Assembly: GCA_028554755.1 (NCBI GenBank)
Contig: JAPTOF010000015.1
Coordinates: 1,054,001-1,118,000 of the forward strand
From: Cordia subcordata
Taxonomy: Eukaryota; Streptophyta; Magnoliopsida; Boraginales; Cordiaceae
Direction of reading: 5' to 3'
Length of the DNA stretch: 64,000 nt
Under the pieces are notes generated by a model. The model was given only the letters and a program-made list of their open reading frames with translations. It did not search any database and was not told where the DNA came from. A program made the position numbers and the translations under genes. Below, one piece after another: positions 11,085 to 23,787 of this stretch (position 1 is the first letter of the stretch; the number at the start of each line of letters is the position of its first letter).

Positions 11085-12431
11085 CTAATGACTTGGGCCA
11101 GCTTCATCATCATCGAGAAGTCCCATGCGTAGCTTCATCAAATTCATATCCCAAGCTAAACGAGCCATGATTTGGCTTTGATCCCCAACAATGGTAGCAA
11201 GGCTATCAAGAGTAGTGTGTTGATTTCCTATGGTAGCAGGTAATGCATCAATTTTCTCTCCTATGGAATCAACCTTGTCAAAGAGCCGTTGCATAAGCCT
11301 ATCATTGGCATTTTTGGATCAAAGCTCTTAGTATTGCCCTCGTTCTTCATCGTATTCTTCTTGGACTTCTTCATCCACTTCCTCTTCTTCTTCCACATCC
11401 TCCACCTCTTCATCATCATCATTGTCATCATTATTCTTACCAAGATCAAGCTCTTGTCGTTTTTCATCTTTGTGAGAAAAATCAAAAGTAGTTTTGTTTA
11501 CAATTCTATGAAGGATTTGGCTCTACACATGTTGAAGCAATGCCCTAAATTCACGCAAGTGTATCCATCTCCTTCTCCAATAGAAGAGCCTATTTTCTTA
11601 AGGCATTGTAAATCTAGATTCTACATATGATTGAAAGAGCTTTTTGGAACATTTTCAAGTATAATTCCCTTAGTTCTAAAAATCCTAGTTAATGTAATTC
11701 CATATCCAAACACTGTATTCCTAAGGATCACATTCTTCATATAAGCTAGAATTGTCTTTGGGAGATTAACCCTATAGTTATGGTGGAGCAAATACAGACA
11801 ATACGTCTTAGCCATGCAGTTTCCTTATCATAAGTGTCTTTAGGCACCACATTGTGTTTGAACATGTTAATTAGTGCCTTGTAAACTAGACAGACTTCAT
11901 TTAAGGAAAGAAACTCAGGATATTGAGGTATATGTTCCAGGAAAAAACCATAAATGTCCCATTCACAAATATCATCAAGAAATTGGGGAAAATTCCTAAA
12001 ACCAAATATAGGGTACTGACTATCATGCAAGGGAATATTAAAAATATTCCTAAGATCTTCCTCAATAATCTCAATGTCAACCCCTCTAACAACTAACCAA
12101 ACTCTACCATAAAGATTATTTCAATTCTATCTCTCATAGAACTCACGAACAAGTTAAGGATACACGGGTTCTCTAGTAGTTATGAAATTTATCCAGCCCA
12201 TTTGCAGCATAAAACTCAATCATATTCAAGTTTTGAAGTCATCTTGATTGAGACATTTACTTGGCCATATTTTCTTGGTAGAAAAATTTCTTTCCCTATG
12301 AGGTGAAGATAATTGGGCTTTCAGTTGAAGGTTGCCTCCTTGAACTCTTTGAACCCTTTAAAGAACTAGCAACATTTTTGCTTTTGGACCCGGAAGCATG
12401 AGTCTTTCCCTTACTTCTTGTATTAGCCACA
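11085..12431 (-). pseudogene. E4 extra ORF after pol: putative plant transposon-protein domain plus coiled coil
   Basis: This lies between the end of RNase H (12804) and the 3' LTR. From about 12431 it reads a basic Ser/Lys-rich N-terminus (ANTRSKGKTHASGSKSKN; the expected ATG is GTG here). Then comes a region with VRGVDIEIIEEDLRNIFNIP (about 12045-12105) and an open stretch 12030-11746 with FKHNVVPKDTYDKETAWLRR. I recognise this as like the putative plant transposon protein domain (Pfam Transposase_32). The C-terminal open stretch 11294-11085 has heptad-like LDSLATIVGDQSQIMARLA and an acidic end. It occupies the place of the env-like ORF of Sireviruses, but I see no clear signal peptide or fusion segment. 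Several stops and frameshifts break it. The domain name is from memory and needs a profile search. Confidence 0.6.
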
Positions 12432-12803
12432 AGAGAGAAAAGATTTTGGAAAGAGAAAACTAGGGTTTTGATGTTAAAGATTAGGGAAGAGTTAAAGTGG
12501 GTAATGTGGTTATTGTAAAAGATTCGAGAGAAAAAGAGCTTTGAAGAGGTGTTTGTAGAGAGAAAAAATGAGAGAAGATGAAGAGTTTTGAAAGAAAAAG
12601 AGTTAAAATGGGTCTCAACCAGTCGAGCCCTTCCTTTTAAATCTAAAATTTGAGACTACCGATCGACCGGTACTTGCTGGTGTATTCCGTTACGGTCAAC
12701 CAGTGAAACAATAGCTAAAGAAGGCTACCGATCGACATAGCCGGTACAACGGTACCAAAAAGATGTGTTCCGGTACAAAGTTTTTACAGAAAAATTGAGT
12801 TTT

Positions 12804-15800
12804 TCACAATTGTAACAATCCCAACTCCCTTCTAATACTTAAAAATTGGTTTTCATGCAATGGTTTAGTAAAAATGTCAGTAAGTTGATGCAGAGAATTG
12901 ACAAAATAAAGCACAACATCACCTTTTTACACATGATCATGAATAAAATGATGTCTAATTTCTATGTGCTTAGTCCTAGAGTGTTGAATTGGATTCTTAG
13001 TGTGGTTGATTGCACTTGTGTTGTCACACATAACTAAAACATGCTCAAACATAACAACAAAGTCAAGCAAGGTTTGTTTCATCCAAAGAACTTGAGTAAC
13101 ACAATTTCTTACTACAATATATTCCGCTTTGGCAGTTGAAAGTACTATACTTTTGTTTTATATTTGACCATGAAACTAGGCAATTACTAAGAAAATGACA
13201 AGTTCCACTAGTGCTTTGCTATCAGTTTTACAGTTGGCAAAGTTGGCGTCGAAATAACCTACTAGTTCAAAATTTGTTCCTTTGGATGCCAAAGCCCTAG
13301 CTCTTGTATTTCTTTAAGTATCTAAATATCCTTTTAATAGCAAGTAAATGAGACTCCTTAGGACAAGATTGAAAATAAGCACACAAGCATGCAGCAAACA
13401 TAATATCGAGTCTAGAGGCTGTCAATTAAATTACGCTTCTGATCATACCTCTATATCTCTTTTCGTCCACCACCTTACTATATTCATCTTTATCAAGCTT
13501 GGTGAAGGTACTCATTGGAGTTCCAATCTCTTTTACTCCATCAAATCCAAACTTCTTGAGTAGTTCTTTTGTGTACTTAGCTTAGTTGATGAAAATTCCT
13601 TCCTTTGTTTGTTTGATTTAAAGTCCAAGCAAGAATGCGACCTCTCCCATCATGCTCATTTCAAATTCACTATACATACGCTTAGAAAAGCTCTCACAAA
13701 AAGAATTATTAGTCGCACGAAAGATAATATCATCAACATATATTTTTATAACTAGTAATCTTTACCATCATGCTTTACAAATGAAGTTGAGTCAAGATTA
13801 CCTCTTGTGAAGCCGTTTTCAACCAAGAATCCACTTTGTCTTTCGTACCATGCCTTAGGTGCTTGCTTTAGTCTATACAATGCTTTTTCAAGCTTAAAAA
13901 CATGGTTGGGATAGATAGGGTCCTCAAAGCTTGGAGCTTGAGCCACATATACTTCTTTATCAATATAGCCATTTAAGAAAGCATTTTGATACAATTCGAA
14001 GTTCATAAAGCATGCAAAGGCAAGTAACATCCTAATTGATTCAAGTCTAGCAATGGGAGCAAAGGTTTCATCATAATCAATACCTTCTTCATATTTATAA
14101 CCTTGTGCAACTAATCTAGTCTTGTTTCGAGTTATTATGCTGGGTTCATCTAACTTGTTTCTAAAAACCCATTTAGTTTCAGTTATAGATTGATTTCTAG
14201 GCTTTTTAACAAGTTTTCACACATTATTCCTTTCAAATTGATTAAGTTCCTCTTCCATGGCGTTTATCCAACTATCATCAAGCAAAGCATCATGTACATT
14301 TTTAGGTTCAATTTGAGACAAGAAAACAAGATGATTACATACATTTCTCAAGAAAGTTCTAGTTTCAACGCCTTTTGAGGGTTCACCAATGATTTGGGAA
14401 GATGGATGATAACCAACAAATTTATAAGTTCTTGGCAAGTAATCATGCTTATCACATACATTTTGATCATCACTATGCACATCAACATGCTCATCTTGTT
14501 TATCCTCATGACATGCATTATTAGATTCATTTCTTGCTCATATTCTTTTGATTAGTAATAATATCAACATCATCACATTTAGAAGCAAAACATCCTTCAT
14601 CAAATTTTACACTAATAGTCTCCTTAAAAACCATGGTTCTTTCATTGTAAACCCTATATTCCTTACTAGATAAGGAATAACCAAGAAATATGTCATCATT
14701 GGATTTCGTATCAAATTTGCCAAGATTGTCTTTTTCATTTAAGATGTAATATGCACAACCAAAAGCTTTAAAATATAAAATATTTGGTTTTCTCCCTTTG
14801 CAAAGTTCATAAGGGGTTTTGGTAAGATCTTTCCGAATGATGCAGTGATTTATCACGTAACATGCGGTGTTGACAACCTCGGCCCAAAAATAGCTAGGCA
14901 AGTTGCTTTCATAAAGTGTAGTTCTTGTCATTTCTTGGAAAGAGTGATTTTTTCTTTCAACAATTCCATTTTGTTGTAGTGTTCTTGGTGCTGAAAAATT
15001 ATAAGAGATACCATTTTTATCGTAAAAAGATCTCAAAGTTTGGTTTGTAAATTCAGTAACTCTATCACTTCTCATGGTAGAAATCAAATAGCCTTTTTCA
15101 TTTTGAATACATCTGCAAAACTTTATAAACTCATTTGGTGTGTCATTTTTATGTGCAAGACAAATTACCCATGTAAATCTAGAGAAAGCGTTAACAATCA
15201 CATAAGCATACAACTTACAACCCAAGCTAGCAATCCTAGTGGGTCCAAACAAATCCATGTGTAAGAGTTCTAATGGTCTAGAGGTTGAAATCACATTCTT
15301 ACTTTTGAAAGATTCCCTAGTTTGTTTACCTAGTTTGCATGCACGACATATATTGTTACCAACATATTTGACTTTAGACAGATCTCTAACAAGATCATGA
15401 CTAGCAAGTTTATTTATGGAATCCATATTAGCATGACCTAATCTCCTATGTCAAAGCCATGTATTCTTACTCATAGCACTTAAGCATTTAACATTTTGGT
15501 CATACAAATCATCAAAGTCAAAGGTATACATATTACCATGCCTCATGCCAACAAACACAACATTACCACATTTGTCAACTATTTCACATGAAAAATCTTT
15601 AAAATTAACAAATAAGCCTTTATCACATAGTTGACTAATACTAAGCAAGTTATGTTTCAAACCATGTACAAGTAAAACATTCTCAATACACAATTTAGAC
15701 TTGTTACCAATATCTCCAATGTCGATGATTCTTCCTTTAGAGTTATCCCCAAATGTCACAAATTCTCTATTCTTTTCCTTGAGTGACTAGAACTTTGATT

Positions 15801-17572
15801 TGTCACCTGTTATGCGCCTTGAGCATCCACTATCCAAGAATCATTTTCTACTATCTTCGGAGGATACAAGGCAAACCTACATAATTTAAATCAAACATGA
15901 CTTGGTACCCAAGACTTATTAGGTCCTTGAACATTAGTTTTAGTTCTCTTAGGAACCCACATTAAGTTGTATTTTTTCTCACCATATCTTCTAATAAAGC
16001 ATTTATGTGAAGCATGTCTATTTCTACAACAATTGTTACATGTAACTTTAGAAGCATTTGAAGAAGATGCTTTTACAAAATACTTTTTGTCATAATCATG
16101 CTTTTTTTGAAAACCTTTCGTATCTTTTGTAGAGTCAATCTTGGAAGTACTTGGTCTCTTTTCAAAGAATTTTATGCAAGACTTTTGTTTTGAAGACGAA
16201 TCAAAACCAATCCCAACTTTATCAAAGACATAATGTTGTTTTCCAAGCAAAACATTTAAATTTTCGGTTCCATTTGTAAATTTTGAAACCATATCTTTTA
16301 AATCATTGACCTTTGCTTTCAAATCTTCATTTTCCTTTTGTAAATCAATATTGGTTTTCTTCTTTTCTAAAATCTTTTTCAAACTCTCATTTTCCAAAAC
16401 ATCATGCAATTTACTTTCAAGAGACAAAAAATTTTCTTAATCTCCTTGTTGGTGTTAACCATTTTCTTGAACTCCATTATATATTTCTTCTAATTCTTCA
16501 TAAGAACTATTTTCATCACAAGAGATATAGTTTGGAATTATCTTATTTTCTTCTTTTGCCATGAGACATAGGTTGGCAACTTCCTCTTCAATGGACTCTT
16601 CTTCTTCATCAATTGACTCCGAGTCACTCCAAGTAGCCTTAAAGGCTTTCTTTTTGAATATCTTCTCATCCTTCTTTCTCAACGGACACTTGGCTTTGAC
16701 ATATCCTAGTTTCTTGTATTTAAAACAAATTAATTCTTTACTCGTCTCACCTTTACTTATCTCTCTCCATTGTCCTTTCTTTGGATTGAACTTTTGTTTC
16801 CTCATAAATCTCTCAAATTTGGATAATATTGCCATTCATCATCTTCTTCACTCTCACTTTCAGTTGTTGATTCTTCTTGTAGTATAGCCTTGAGAGGAAT
16901 AGTTTTGTTGGCCTTTGGTTATTTCTCTAACTCTTTGAGCTCCAATTCATAAGTCATGAGTGATCCGACAAGTTCACTCAAATGTAAGGTATTGAGGTCT
17001 TTGGATTCCTTTATGGCCATAGTCTTTGGTAGCCAAGCCATTGGTAGGCTTTTCAAAAGCTTCCTTACAAGTTTGGCATTCTCATAGTTCTTACCAAGAG
17101 ACTTCAAGGAGTTAATAATTTTAATAAATCTTGAAAACATTTGCTTAATATTTTTATCTGGACGTATAGAGAACATTTCATATTTATGCACAAGCACGCT
17201 AATCCTAGTTTCTTTAACTTGATTAATGCCTTCATGCGTGACCTCAAGTTGAGCCCATATCTCTTTAGTCGTGGTGCATCTTATAATTTTGTTGAATTCA
17301 GAGGGATCTAATGCAAGGTAAAGGTAGTAAATGGCCTTAACATTTGCTTCAACTAATTTTATATCATCCTTATCCCATTCTTCTTTCGATTTAAGGACCT
17401 TTGTACCATTTACTTCTTTAGAGGAGGTATTAGGTCTATTTACTATGGTTTCCATGACAAAATCATTGCCTTGCAAAAGAATTCTCATTCTAACATTCCA
17501 AAAGGCATAATTGGTACAATCAAAGTATAGGACTCTAATCATAGAGAGATCTTCTTAAACTCTATGTGCCAT
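12804..17572 (-). pseudogene. E4 gag-pol polyprotein (Ty1-copia, Sirevirus-like), broken
   Basis: Minus-strand order: Gag with DCTNYAFWNVRMRILLQG (near 17500) and the RISVLVHKYEMF region (about 17160-17215); a decayed first zinc knuckle (CFKYKKLGYVKAKC, about 16685-16735) with Cys-to-Tyr and His-to-Tyr changes; an intact second knuckle CNNCCRNRHASHKC (about 16010-16050). Then GAG-pre-integrase (15759-15451), the integrase core with LHMDLFGPT, RSDRVTEF and GIVERKN (15426-14527), and reverse transcriptase with AFLNGYIDKEVYV (14030-13752) and YVDD at 13729-13740. RNase H follows with CDNTSAINHTKN (about 12980-13025), ending ELGLLQL and a TGA at 12804-12806. An early in-frame TAA follows MAHRV at the start. 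Many stops and shifts make it inactive. Confidence 0.92.
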
Positions 17573-17657
17573 GACCTTTAGCTTTAGACAGTTAAGTCAA
17601 AAATACAAAATAATTCAAATAATCACACAACTTATGCAATTAATGTGTAGAGCATTA

Positions 17658-17670
17658 GCCTCTGATGCCA
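17658..17670 (-). promoter_or_regulatory. E4 primer binding site (initiator tRNA-Met type)
   Basis: The minus strand reads TGGCATCAGAGGC two bases after the 5' LTR end. The usual copia site is TGGTATCAGAGC, so it differs by one transition and one added base. Confidence 0.9.
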
Positions 17671-17672
17671 CG

Positions 17673-19473
17673 TGTTGCCCAGAGAATGAATCCAAGAGGG
17701 GGGTGATTGGATTATTGGCACAAATAAGCACTTACAACTCTTAATAAGTATTTCAAGCAAAAGAACATACAAAATTCAAAGTAAATACTTGAAATATAAA
17801 GAGTATAAGGTTAAGAAGATCAAATGCAGCAATTAAAAATGGTTCGAACTCCGAAGGGCCTAGTCCACTACCTAAGGTCTTTCCTTAGGGCTTCGGAAAC
17901 TCCACTAGTGAATAAGCTTTTTGCTTAATACGTTCTAGAAGCATAGAACAACGGTCGCAGCCCCTGCTTCACCGCAAGGACCACGAGTATTAACTCAATA
18001 CTTGAGGATTTCAGCCTTTCACTCTTGAGAGAAGTTCCTCACAACTACGCTACACAAGAGTAAAGAAACTCACACCCAATGTAATAGTAGAGAGTTTGGA
18101 ATACAAGAACTTCTTGTAAGCAAGTGTACAAAGGTATTTAAACCTTTCTGTGTTGCTCTAAGTAGATAAGCAATTTATGAGCTCAAGAACTTGAACAATG
18201 AATGCCAATAATATGTAATCAATGAAGATAGTAATAAATAAAGCAAGATCATAGAAAAGAGAGTGTATTAAATGTTCGAGAGCTGATGGATATGTTTTGA
18301 TCAAGTTATGTCTAAGTTGGGAGGACAAATATATATTTATGAGTCCAAAAAGTAAGTCTCCCAATGGCTATATTTTAAAAACAATTTAGACGGACTACTA
18401 GAGTACTCTGTTGGTCAACCCCTTGGGTATGTTGATAGTTCTAGCAAACTAAAGAGCCTTAATAGAACACCTTATTGGTTGATCACCTATGTGTTCGGGT
18501 AGAGCTAATGTGCTCTCTGTTTCGACTGGAGCACACTACCAGTCAACTGCCTGTGTAAGCCGATAGTTGCAAAAAAGCTGAAAAAGCAATTTAACTTTTT
18601 ACCAAAAAGTAGCTATACAATAGTAAAAACATTTTTCTGCAGATTTTGGAAGCTCGAAACAACCACTATTCTTCTAAGAAACCAGCCATGCAAAACATTT
18701 AATGCAAGTTCAAACTATAACTCAAGTTTTTTAGATTTTTGCATAAGAATGAAGCTTTTGTGCAATGCTATTGTCCAATGGGTAATTGGCTTATATAGAA
18801 ACACATATATATGTATAATTTAAGTTTTATACTCAAAGTAATGCACTTTTACTGCAAAGCCATGCAAGTATATACATATATTCATACATGTAAGCATATA
18901 TAATATCCAAAATATCAAGTAATATATGCTATAGCACATGCAACTTCCAAAATGCAAAGATATGGACTTCAAAGCTATATTTACTGCAGGAAAAGACATT
19001 TGAATGCAAGTATAAGCATGTAATACTTATAATGATAAGAAAAAGAAGACATATATATATATGTATATATGTATGTATGTATGTATGTATATATATATAT
19101 GTTTGTGTGTGTGTGTATGTATGTATATATATATATATATATGTATTAAGAAGAAAAGATTTAGAAAAACAAAATGCATGCAGTGCAATTAGTTATTGAG
19201 GTCATATCATTTTGCTTATGTACCAAGATCAACTTAGCATAAGACTAATAAGGAGGAAGAGAGCTATAACTACAATATAGCCACAAGGTATACAAACTTC
19301 ATGAACCATGCTTCATAACCATACTCCATCTTTTTTCTTTGCTCATAAGTGCTACTGTACAAGGTATTCAATATACTAAAAGTAGTAGCAATTAGATAAC
19401 AAAACACAATTATGGCATCATCAAAAAATAATTAACATCAGTAAATTAATATATTAAACCAATATATTCAACA
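17673..19473 (-). repeat. E4 5' LTR
   Basis: 1801 bases and the pair of 8675-10493. It carries the same TATA-like region (near 18325-18345 on the minus strand), the same GGTCAACC/CCGG-type motifs at 18395-18565, and a microsatellite at 19050-19141 with ATGT and GT units. Confidence 0.95.
19050..19141. repeat. Compound AT/GTAT/GT microsatellite in the E4 5' LTR
   Basis: Alternating AT, GTAT and GT repeats. It is the counterpart of 10089-10153 but longer and of different composition. Confidence 0.95.
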
Positions 19474-19478
19474 TTATT

Positions 19479-21526
19479 CATTGCATGTATATTCTTGTTT
19501 TGAGGTGTTTTATGCTTTATTTAGTGTATTAGTATAGCATTTAGGTCATACTTGTGCATATTAGGGTTTACATGTTCATAATTGAAGTTAGAACTTAAAT
19601 GCTACCCTAATGCGCATTTATTGCTTGCTTTAAGTGAGATTCAGAGAGACAATTTGAGCTTGATTGATGGAAATTAGGATGTGGATCAAATCCAAAGGTG
19701 TTTTGGATGTAAAGGAATGAAGAAAAGTGCATTTGGATCTGGCCAGGCGTAGACTGAGGCAAAACCGAGTTCAACGGGAGCCAAATTCAGAGCTTGCAAC
19801 CAAAGAAATACATGAAAAAAGTTTGGACATGTTTATAGGGCGAAAAAGATGAAGAAAAATGGGTTGGGAAATCCCCAGACGCGGTACAAAACCATAGAAA
19901 AAATGATACGCGAATTGGAGCCTAAACAAGTAAGATATAAATATTTTACTGTCAAGACCAGTTGACTTCTTGTCAAGGCCGGTCAACCAGCCTAGGCCCT
20001 AGGCCACACCAGAATCTTGGCCAATTTAGGCCGATCAACTAAGACCCAAGGCTGGTTAACCGGCTGGTGCCCCGACCTTGCGTGTTGACGACTCTATTTA
20101 AGCCATTTTTGAGTAATTCTTGAGGAAGAACACCCATTATTTCACACACTTGGTTCCCAAAACCTTAAATTCGAAAACACCTAGGAAGCAAGCTTCTAAG
20201 AGGATCAAACACAAGATTTGGGCATAGCTCATGGATTGTGTAGCATGGTATCTCTCTTCTATTCCAAATTTAATTATGTATGATTATTATTCTTGTATTT
20301 ATGGATTGATTACTATTTATTAATAGGAACTTGATGGATTCATACATATATATACACATATACATGTACATATACATATATATATATACATATATATATA
20401 TGCTTATACTTTAGGTTTCTATGGCAAATTTACATATATGTCTATGAGTTTGCGGAAATGCCTCAATGATGTTGCTTATATATATATTAAAGTCGATTAT
20501 GCTATTAACCATCTCTGAATCATTATGCTAGCATGTCTATGTGTTTGTGTGGTGATTACATGAAATGGGTTTGACTATATACATGTCTATGTGTGTGTTA
20601 GCATACTTAATAGCATAAATAGCTTCTATTGCTTACATGTTGAGTGAGGTTGCTTAAATTGGTGTAATCTAAGTATGCCTATATGCTTAGTAGTAGAATA
20701 CTCTAGAATACTCTCAAATCCCATGCCCTAGATGTGTATGCTTTGTGCATAATTGTTGATTCCCGTTATTGTGATGTGATGATAGAGCATAACTACTAAC
20801 TAGCCTAGGTCGAGTCCCCTTTGGCTTTAAATCCAGCCAATGTCCAAACAGGTTTAGTTGACCTTAGTTCACTTAGGAAGGTTAATTAGTCCACCCTAAC
20901 GCCCTAGGTTCATAAAGACCACACTGTAGCTCTAAGTAGGGATGAACTCACACCAAGTACTAAGGTTAGATTTGGAAACTAATTAGTAGACTAAGTGCTA
21001 GGATTAGATCAATCTAAATCACCTAGAATCCTATTAGCTAGCCATAATTCCTAAGTTATAAAGACCACCTCATACTTCTAGGCATCGCCACTTAGGGACG
21101 TACCCACACTGAGGCCGAGGGTACCAATTGGGAGGCTAATTAAAGGTCTAGATTAAAGCACTTAGCATAATCTATCAAGCAACCTTAGAAAGTAGTAATC
21201 ACCCATTTACAAGATGTAATTACCCTAGCCCCCATTTTCACGTGTTTGACTCCTTTAGATCACTTAATTCCCCCATCATATACACTCACACATCGCCTTT
21301 TATTTTCTTGTTTTAGCTTGGATTTATCTTTCTCGAGCTCCCCTCAATTTCAAAACCTAAAAACATTATAGGTTAGGTCCCAACACGTAGCTCTTTAGGA
21401 CACGTTTAGCTTAGGAATCTACTTATGTTCGGCCTCCTCACAAATCGACCCGCATTCGTACACACTGTGCTACACATAACCCATATGTTTGCGGGCTATT
21501 TTGGCTTGTGCTCATGAATAGCATAT
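19479..21526 (+). repeat. LTR A: gypsy solo LTR (main part), inserted in E3 gag
   Basis: Continues from 8647-8674 after removal of E4 and one copy of its target duplication, giving about 2.08 kb in all. It is of the E1/E2 LTR family. Landmarks are the palindrome cluster at 19958-20070 (GGCCGGTCAACC, GGTTAACCGGC), the TATA-like CTATTTAAG near 20093-20101, the AT-rich tract at 20342-20402, the TTGGCT...AGCCAA hairpin at 20821-20840, and the end TTGTGCTCATGAATAGCATAT at 21526. It has no internal region, so it is a solo LTR. The flanks TGTGA and TGTGT fit a target duplication within the E3 gag codons. Confidence 0.85.
20342..20402. repeat. AT/AC microsatellite in LTR A
   Basis: Repeated CATATA and TATATA units at the same place in the LTR as the (AT)n at 433-469 in E2, between the GATGGATT and GCTTATACTTTAGG landmarks. 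Confidence 0.9.
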
Positions 21527-21886
21527 TGTGTGCCACAACTATGGTGTGGACATTGCTTAAGAAGATCATTAAACCTTTCCTAAGCTTCATGGAAAGTCTC
21601 AAATTCATGTTAAGAAAAGGTCATGATGGATGCCCTAAGATCAATGGTCTCTACCATAAGGAAGAAACTTTGATAGAAACATGATTGGAGCTCATCCCAC
21701 TATGTAATGGAGCCACTAGTTAAGAAATAAAGCCATTGTTTGGATTTATCCTTCAATGAAAATGGGAACAACTTAAGGCAACTAAAGTTTTGAGACACAT
21801 TAGGAAAGTGAAGAGGAGTAAATTTCTATGGAATCCGTAACATGGGCCAACAAACTCTCATTACTCTTCTTGTAAAAGGAAAGGAA
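21527..21886 (-). pseudogene. E3 gag, central fragment (retrotransposon gag domain)
   Basis: The minus strand reads SNESLLAHVTDSIEIYSSSL, then LKLFPFSLKDKSKQWLYFL, TSGSIT, WDELQSCFYQSF and ERFNDLLKQCPHHSCGTQ. This is the classic central Gag domain of plant gypsy elements (Pfam Retrotrans_gag). Stops occur (for example TAG in place of Trp before WDELQ). The fragment is bounded on the left by LTR A and on the right by LTR B, and its reading continues at 8646 and at 23787. Confidence 0.9.
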
Positions 21887-23743
21887 CGATGTTTCTTAGT
21901 CTGGTCATGTTTGTTCTTACATTTTTCTATGTTTTTGGAGATGTTTTGTACTTATTAGATTTAGTGTGGTGTTACGTCATATTTATGCATATGAGGATAT
22001 GAATATACATAGTTGAGTTTATAATGAAAATGCTATACTAAGTGATTATTCTTGTGTTTTTAGGTGAGATTTGGATTGATGATCGGAGTTTAATTGATGA
22101 TGCTTAGGATATAGAGAAAAGTTTAGAAGTGTTTTGAAGATAAAGAAATGAAGAAAAGGCATTTTGGAGGCACCCAAATGAAGCATGAAGCAAAGGAAAA
22201 GATCGGGCACAAAACGGCAAAAATTGGGGCATAAACTAGAGAGGCCAGTCGACCCCTCTGCAGAGGCCTGTCCCCCGGGCTAGTCAGTAACTCCTCCATT
22301 TTAGCTGGTCGACATCCTCTTTAGGTTAGTCCTCCGGCTAGGCCCTTGGCTGTACGCAAGAAAAGCCTATAAAAGTGCACTTTTAAGCAAAAATTAGGGG
22401 AATTAATACCCAATCTTTAAACCCCCATTTCACATCTACTAAACCCTAACCTTTTCTCACACTTACCCACTTTACACACACATCGCCAAATACATTTACA
22501 CTAGGAATCAAGCATTTTTTATGGATCAAATACTTGGATTTGGGGATTTGGTCAAGGATTGTAAAGAGATGCTAGGGATCAAAGGAAAGACTCTTTATCT
22601 CCCTTTTGTCCTAGTTTATTCTATGTTTAAATACAGCAAGTTAGGGTGATTAACACTTGTTTTATAAGTTGATTTTTTATATTTTGTAATGGGTATTTGA
22701 TGGATTTATATATATGCTTTGTTCTTAGGGTTTCAATGGCTATTTTCATACATGTCTAAGTTTTGACAACATGCCTCAATGAGTTAGCATAAATTGTATT
22801 GAAGCTTATTTACTATTAATCACTTCTAAATTGTTATGTGAGCATGTCCATGTATTTATGTGATGAATCCATGAAGTGGGTAATGCATTCATATATGTCT
22901 ATATGTGTGTTTACATGTCTTAATAGCAATATTAGCTTCAATAGCATACATGTTGGGTGTTATGGTGTAATCTAAATATGTCTACGTGTTTAGTAGTTAG
23001 ATATGTTGACATATTCACAAATGCCATACCCTAGAACATGTATGAACTTGTACTTTAATGCTTAAAGTGTTAATGTGATGCGTGATTAATGGTGCTTAAC
23101 TAAAGATTAGGACTAGTTGAGTCTTCTTTGGCTTTCAACCCAACCAATAGGCTTCTAGTAAGGTTAATCAACCTTAAATAGACTAAGTCTTGGCTTTAAA
23201 CCTAGCCAACGGTTTAGATACTAGGGTGAGATCAATCTGAACCCTAAGTGACTAGCCCTAAAACTCTAAGTCATAAAGACCATGCTATACTCTAGCAGCA
23301 ATCGACCAAGGCATAGACCTGTACTGAGGCCTAGCAAATAATAAGGAGGTTATTTAGGATTCTAGACAAGAGCAATCTAGAAAACTTATCAAAAGCCCTA
23401 AGCAAGAGTGTAGTAATAGTCCATAAGCAAGTGAAGATTACCTTATCCCTATTTCCAGAGTTTGTTTCCTCTTAGATAGCTTGATTCCCCCATTTTCACA
23501 CACCCATGCTTTAGTTTTCTTGTCTTTAGGTTAGGTTTACTTTTCATTGAGCTTTCTTTTATATAAAACCCTAAAAATACTGGTAGTTTAGGTCACTTCA
23601 TGTAGCTTTCTAATATACACATAGCTTAGTACCATCCACAGATAACCTCTCTAAGAAAGAGGACCCTGCACTCACATGTTTTACTACACACGACTCGTGT
23701 ACTTGTGGGCTTAATTTAAAGCTTGTGCTTGGAATACGTATTA
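21887..23743 (+). repeat. LTR B: diverged gypsy solo LTR inserted in E3 gag
   Basis: About 1.86 kb. The start CGATGTTTCTTAG is alignable to the E3 LTR start (TGATGCGTCTTGG), and the end GCTTGGAATACGTATTA to the E3 LTR end. It includes GGTCGAC-type palindromes at 22235-22330, TATA-like CTATAAAAG near 22370, and hairpin motifs at 23128-23147 and 23190-23209. The flanks AGGAA (21882-21886) and GGGAG (23744-23748) are a possible decayed target duplication (3 of 5). The E3 gag reading resumes across it. It may be closer to the E3 LTR than to the E1 LTR. Confidence 0.75.
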
Positions 23744-23787
23744 GGGAGCATTGTTAACGTGCCATGCTGGATTTCAAAGTTCGCTTC
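23744..23787 (-). pseudogene. E3 gag, 44-base fragment between LTR B and E1
   Basis: The minus strand reads NFEIQHGTLTMLP, matching the conserved FEIKPGL-like block that precedes the central Gag domain in plant gypsy elements. It joins 31204 on one side and 21886 on the other. Its last five bases (23783-23787, GCTTC) are the left copy of the E1 target duplication. Confidence 0.75.

Larger units (their letters stand above)
8675..19473 (-). mobile_element. E4: Sirevirus-like Ty1-copia element, complete outline, 10.8 kb, minus strand
   Basis: Two LTRs (8675-10493 and 17673-19473) begin TG and end CA on the minus strand. An initiator-Met type primer site lies at 17658-17670 and a polypurine tract at 10494-10508. 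The interior has gag-protease-integrase-RT-RNase H in copia order (17572-12804), followed by an extra ORF (12431-11085) before the 3' LTR. The target duplication is TTATG (8670-8674) against TTATT (19474-19478), inside LTR A. The length, the extra downstream ORF, the purine-tract motif TGATGCCAAAGGGGG and the protein sequence resemble plant Sireviruses. All coding parts are interrupted. Confidence 0.9.

Noticed and set aside
11289..11630. Plus-strand 113-codon Phe/Ile-rich frame resembling membrane segments
   Set aside because: It is the reverse of an acidic and Lys-rich coding strand in the E4 extra ORF, so the hydrophobic look is an artefact.
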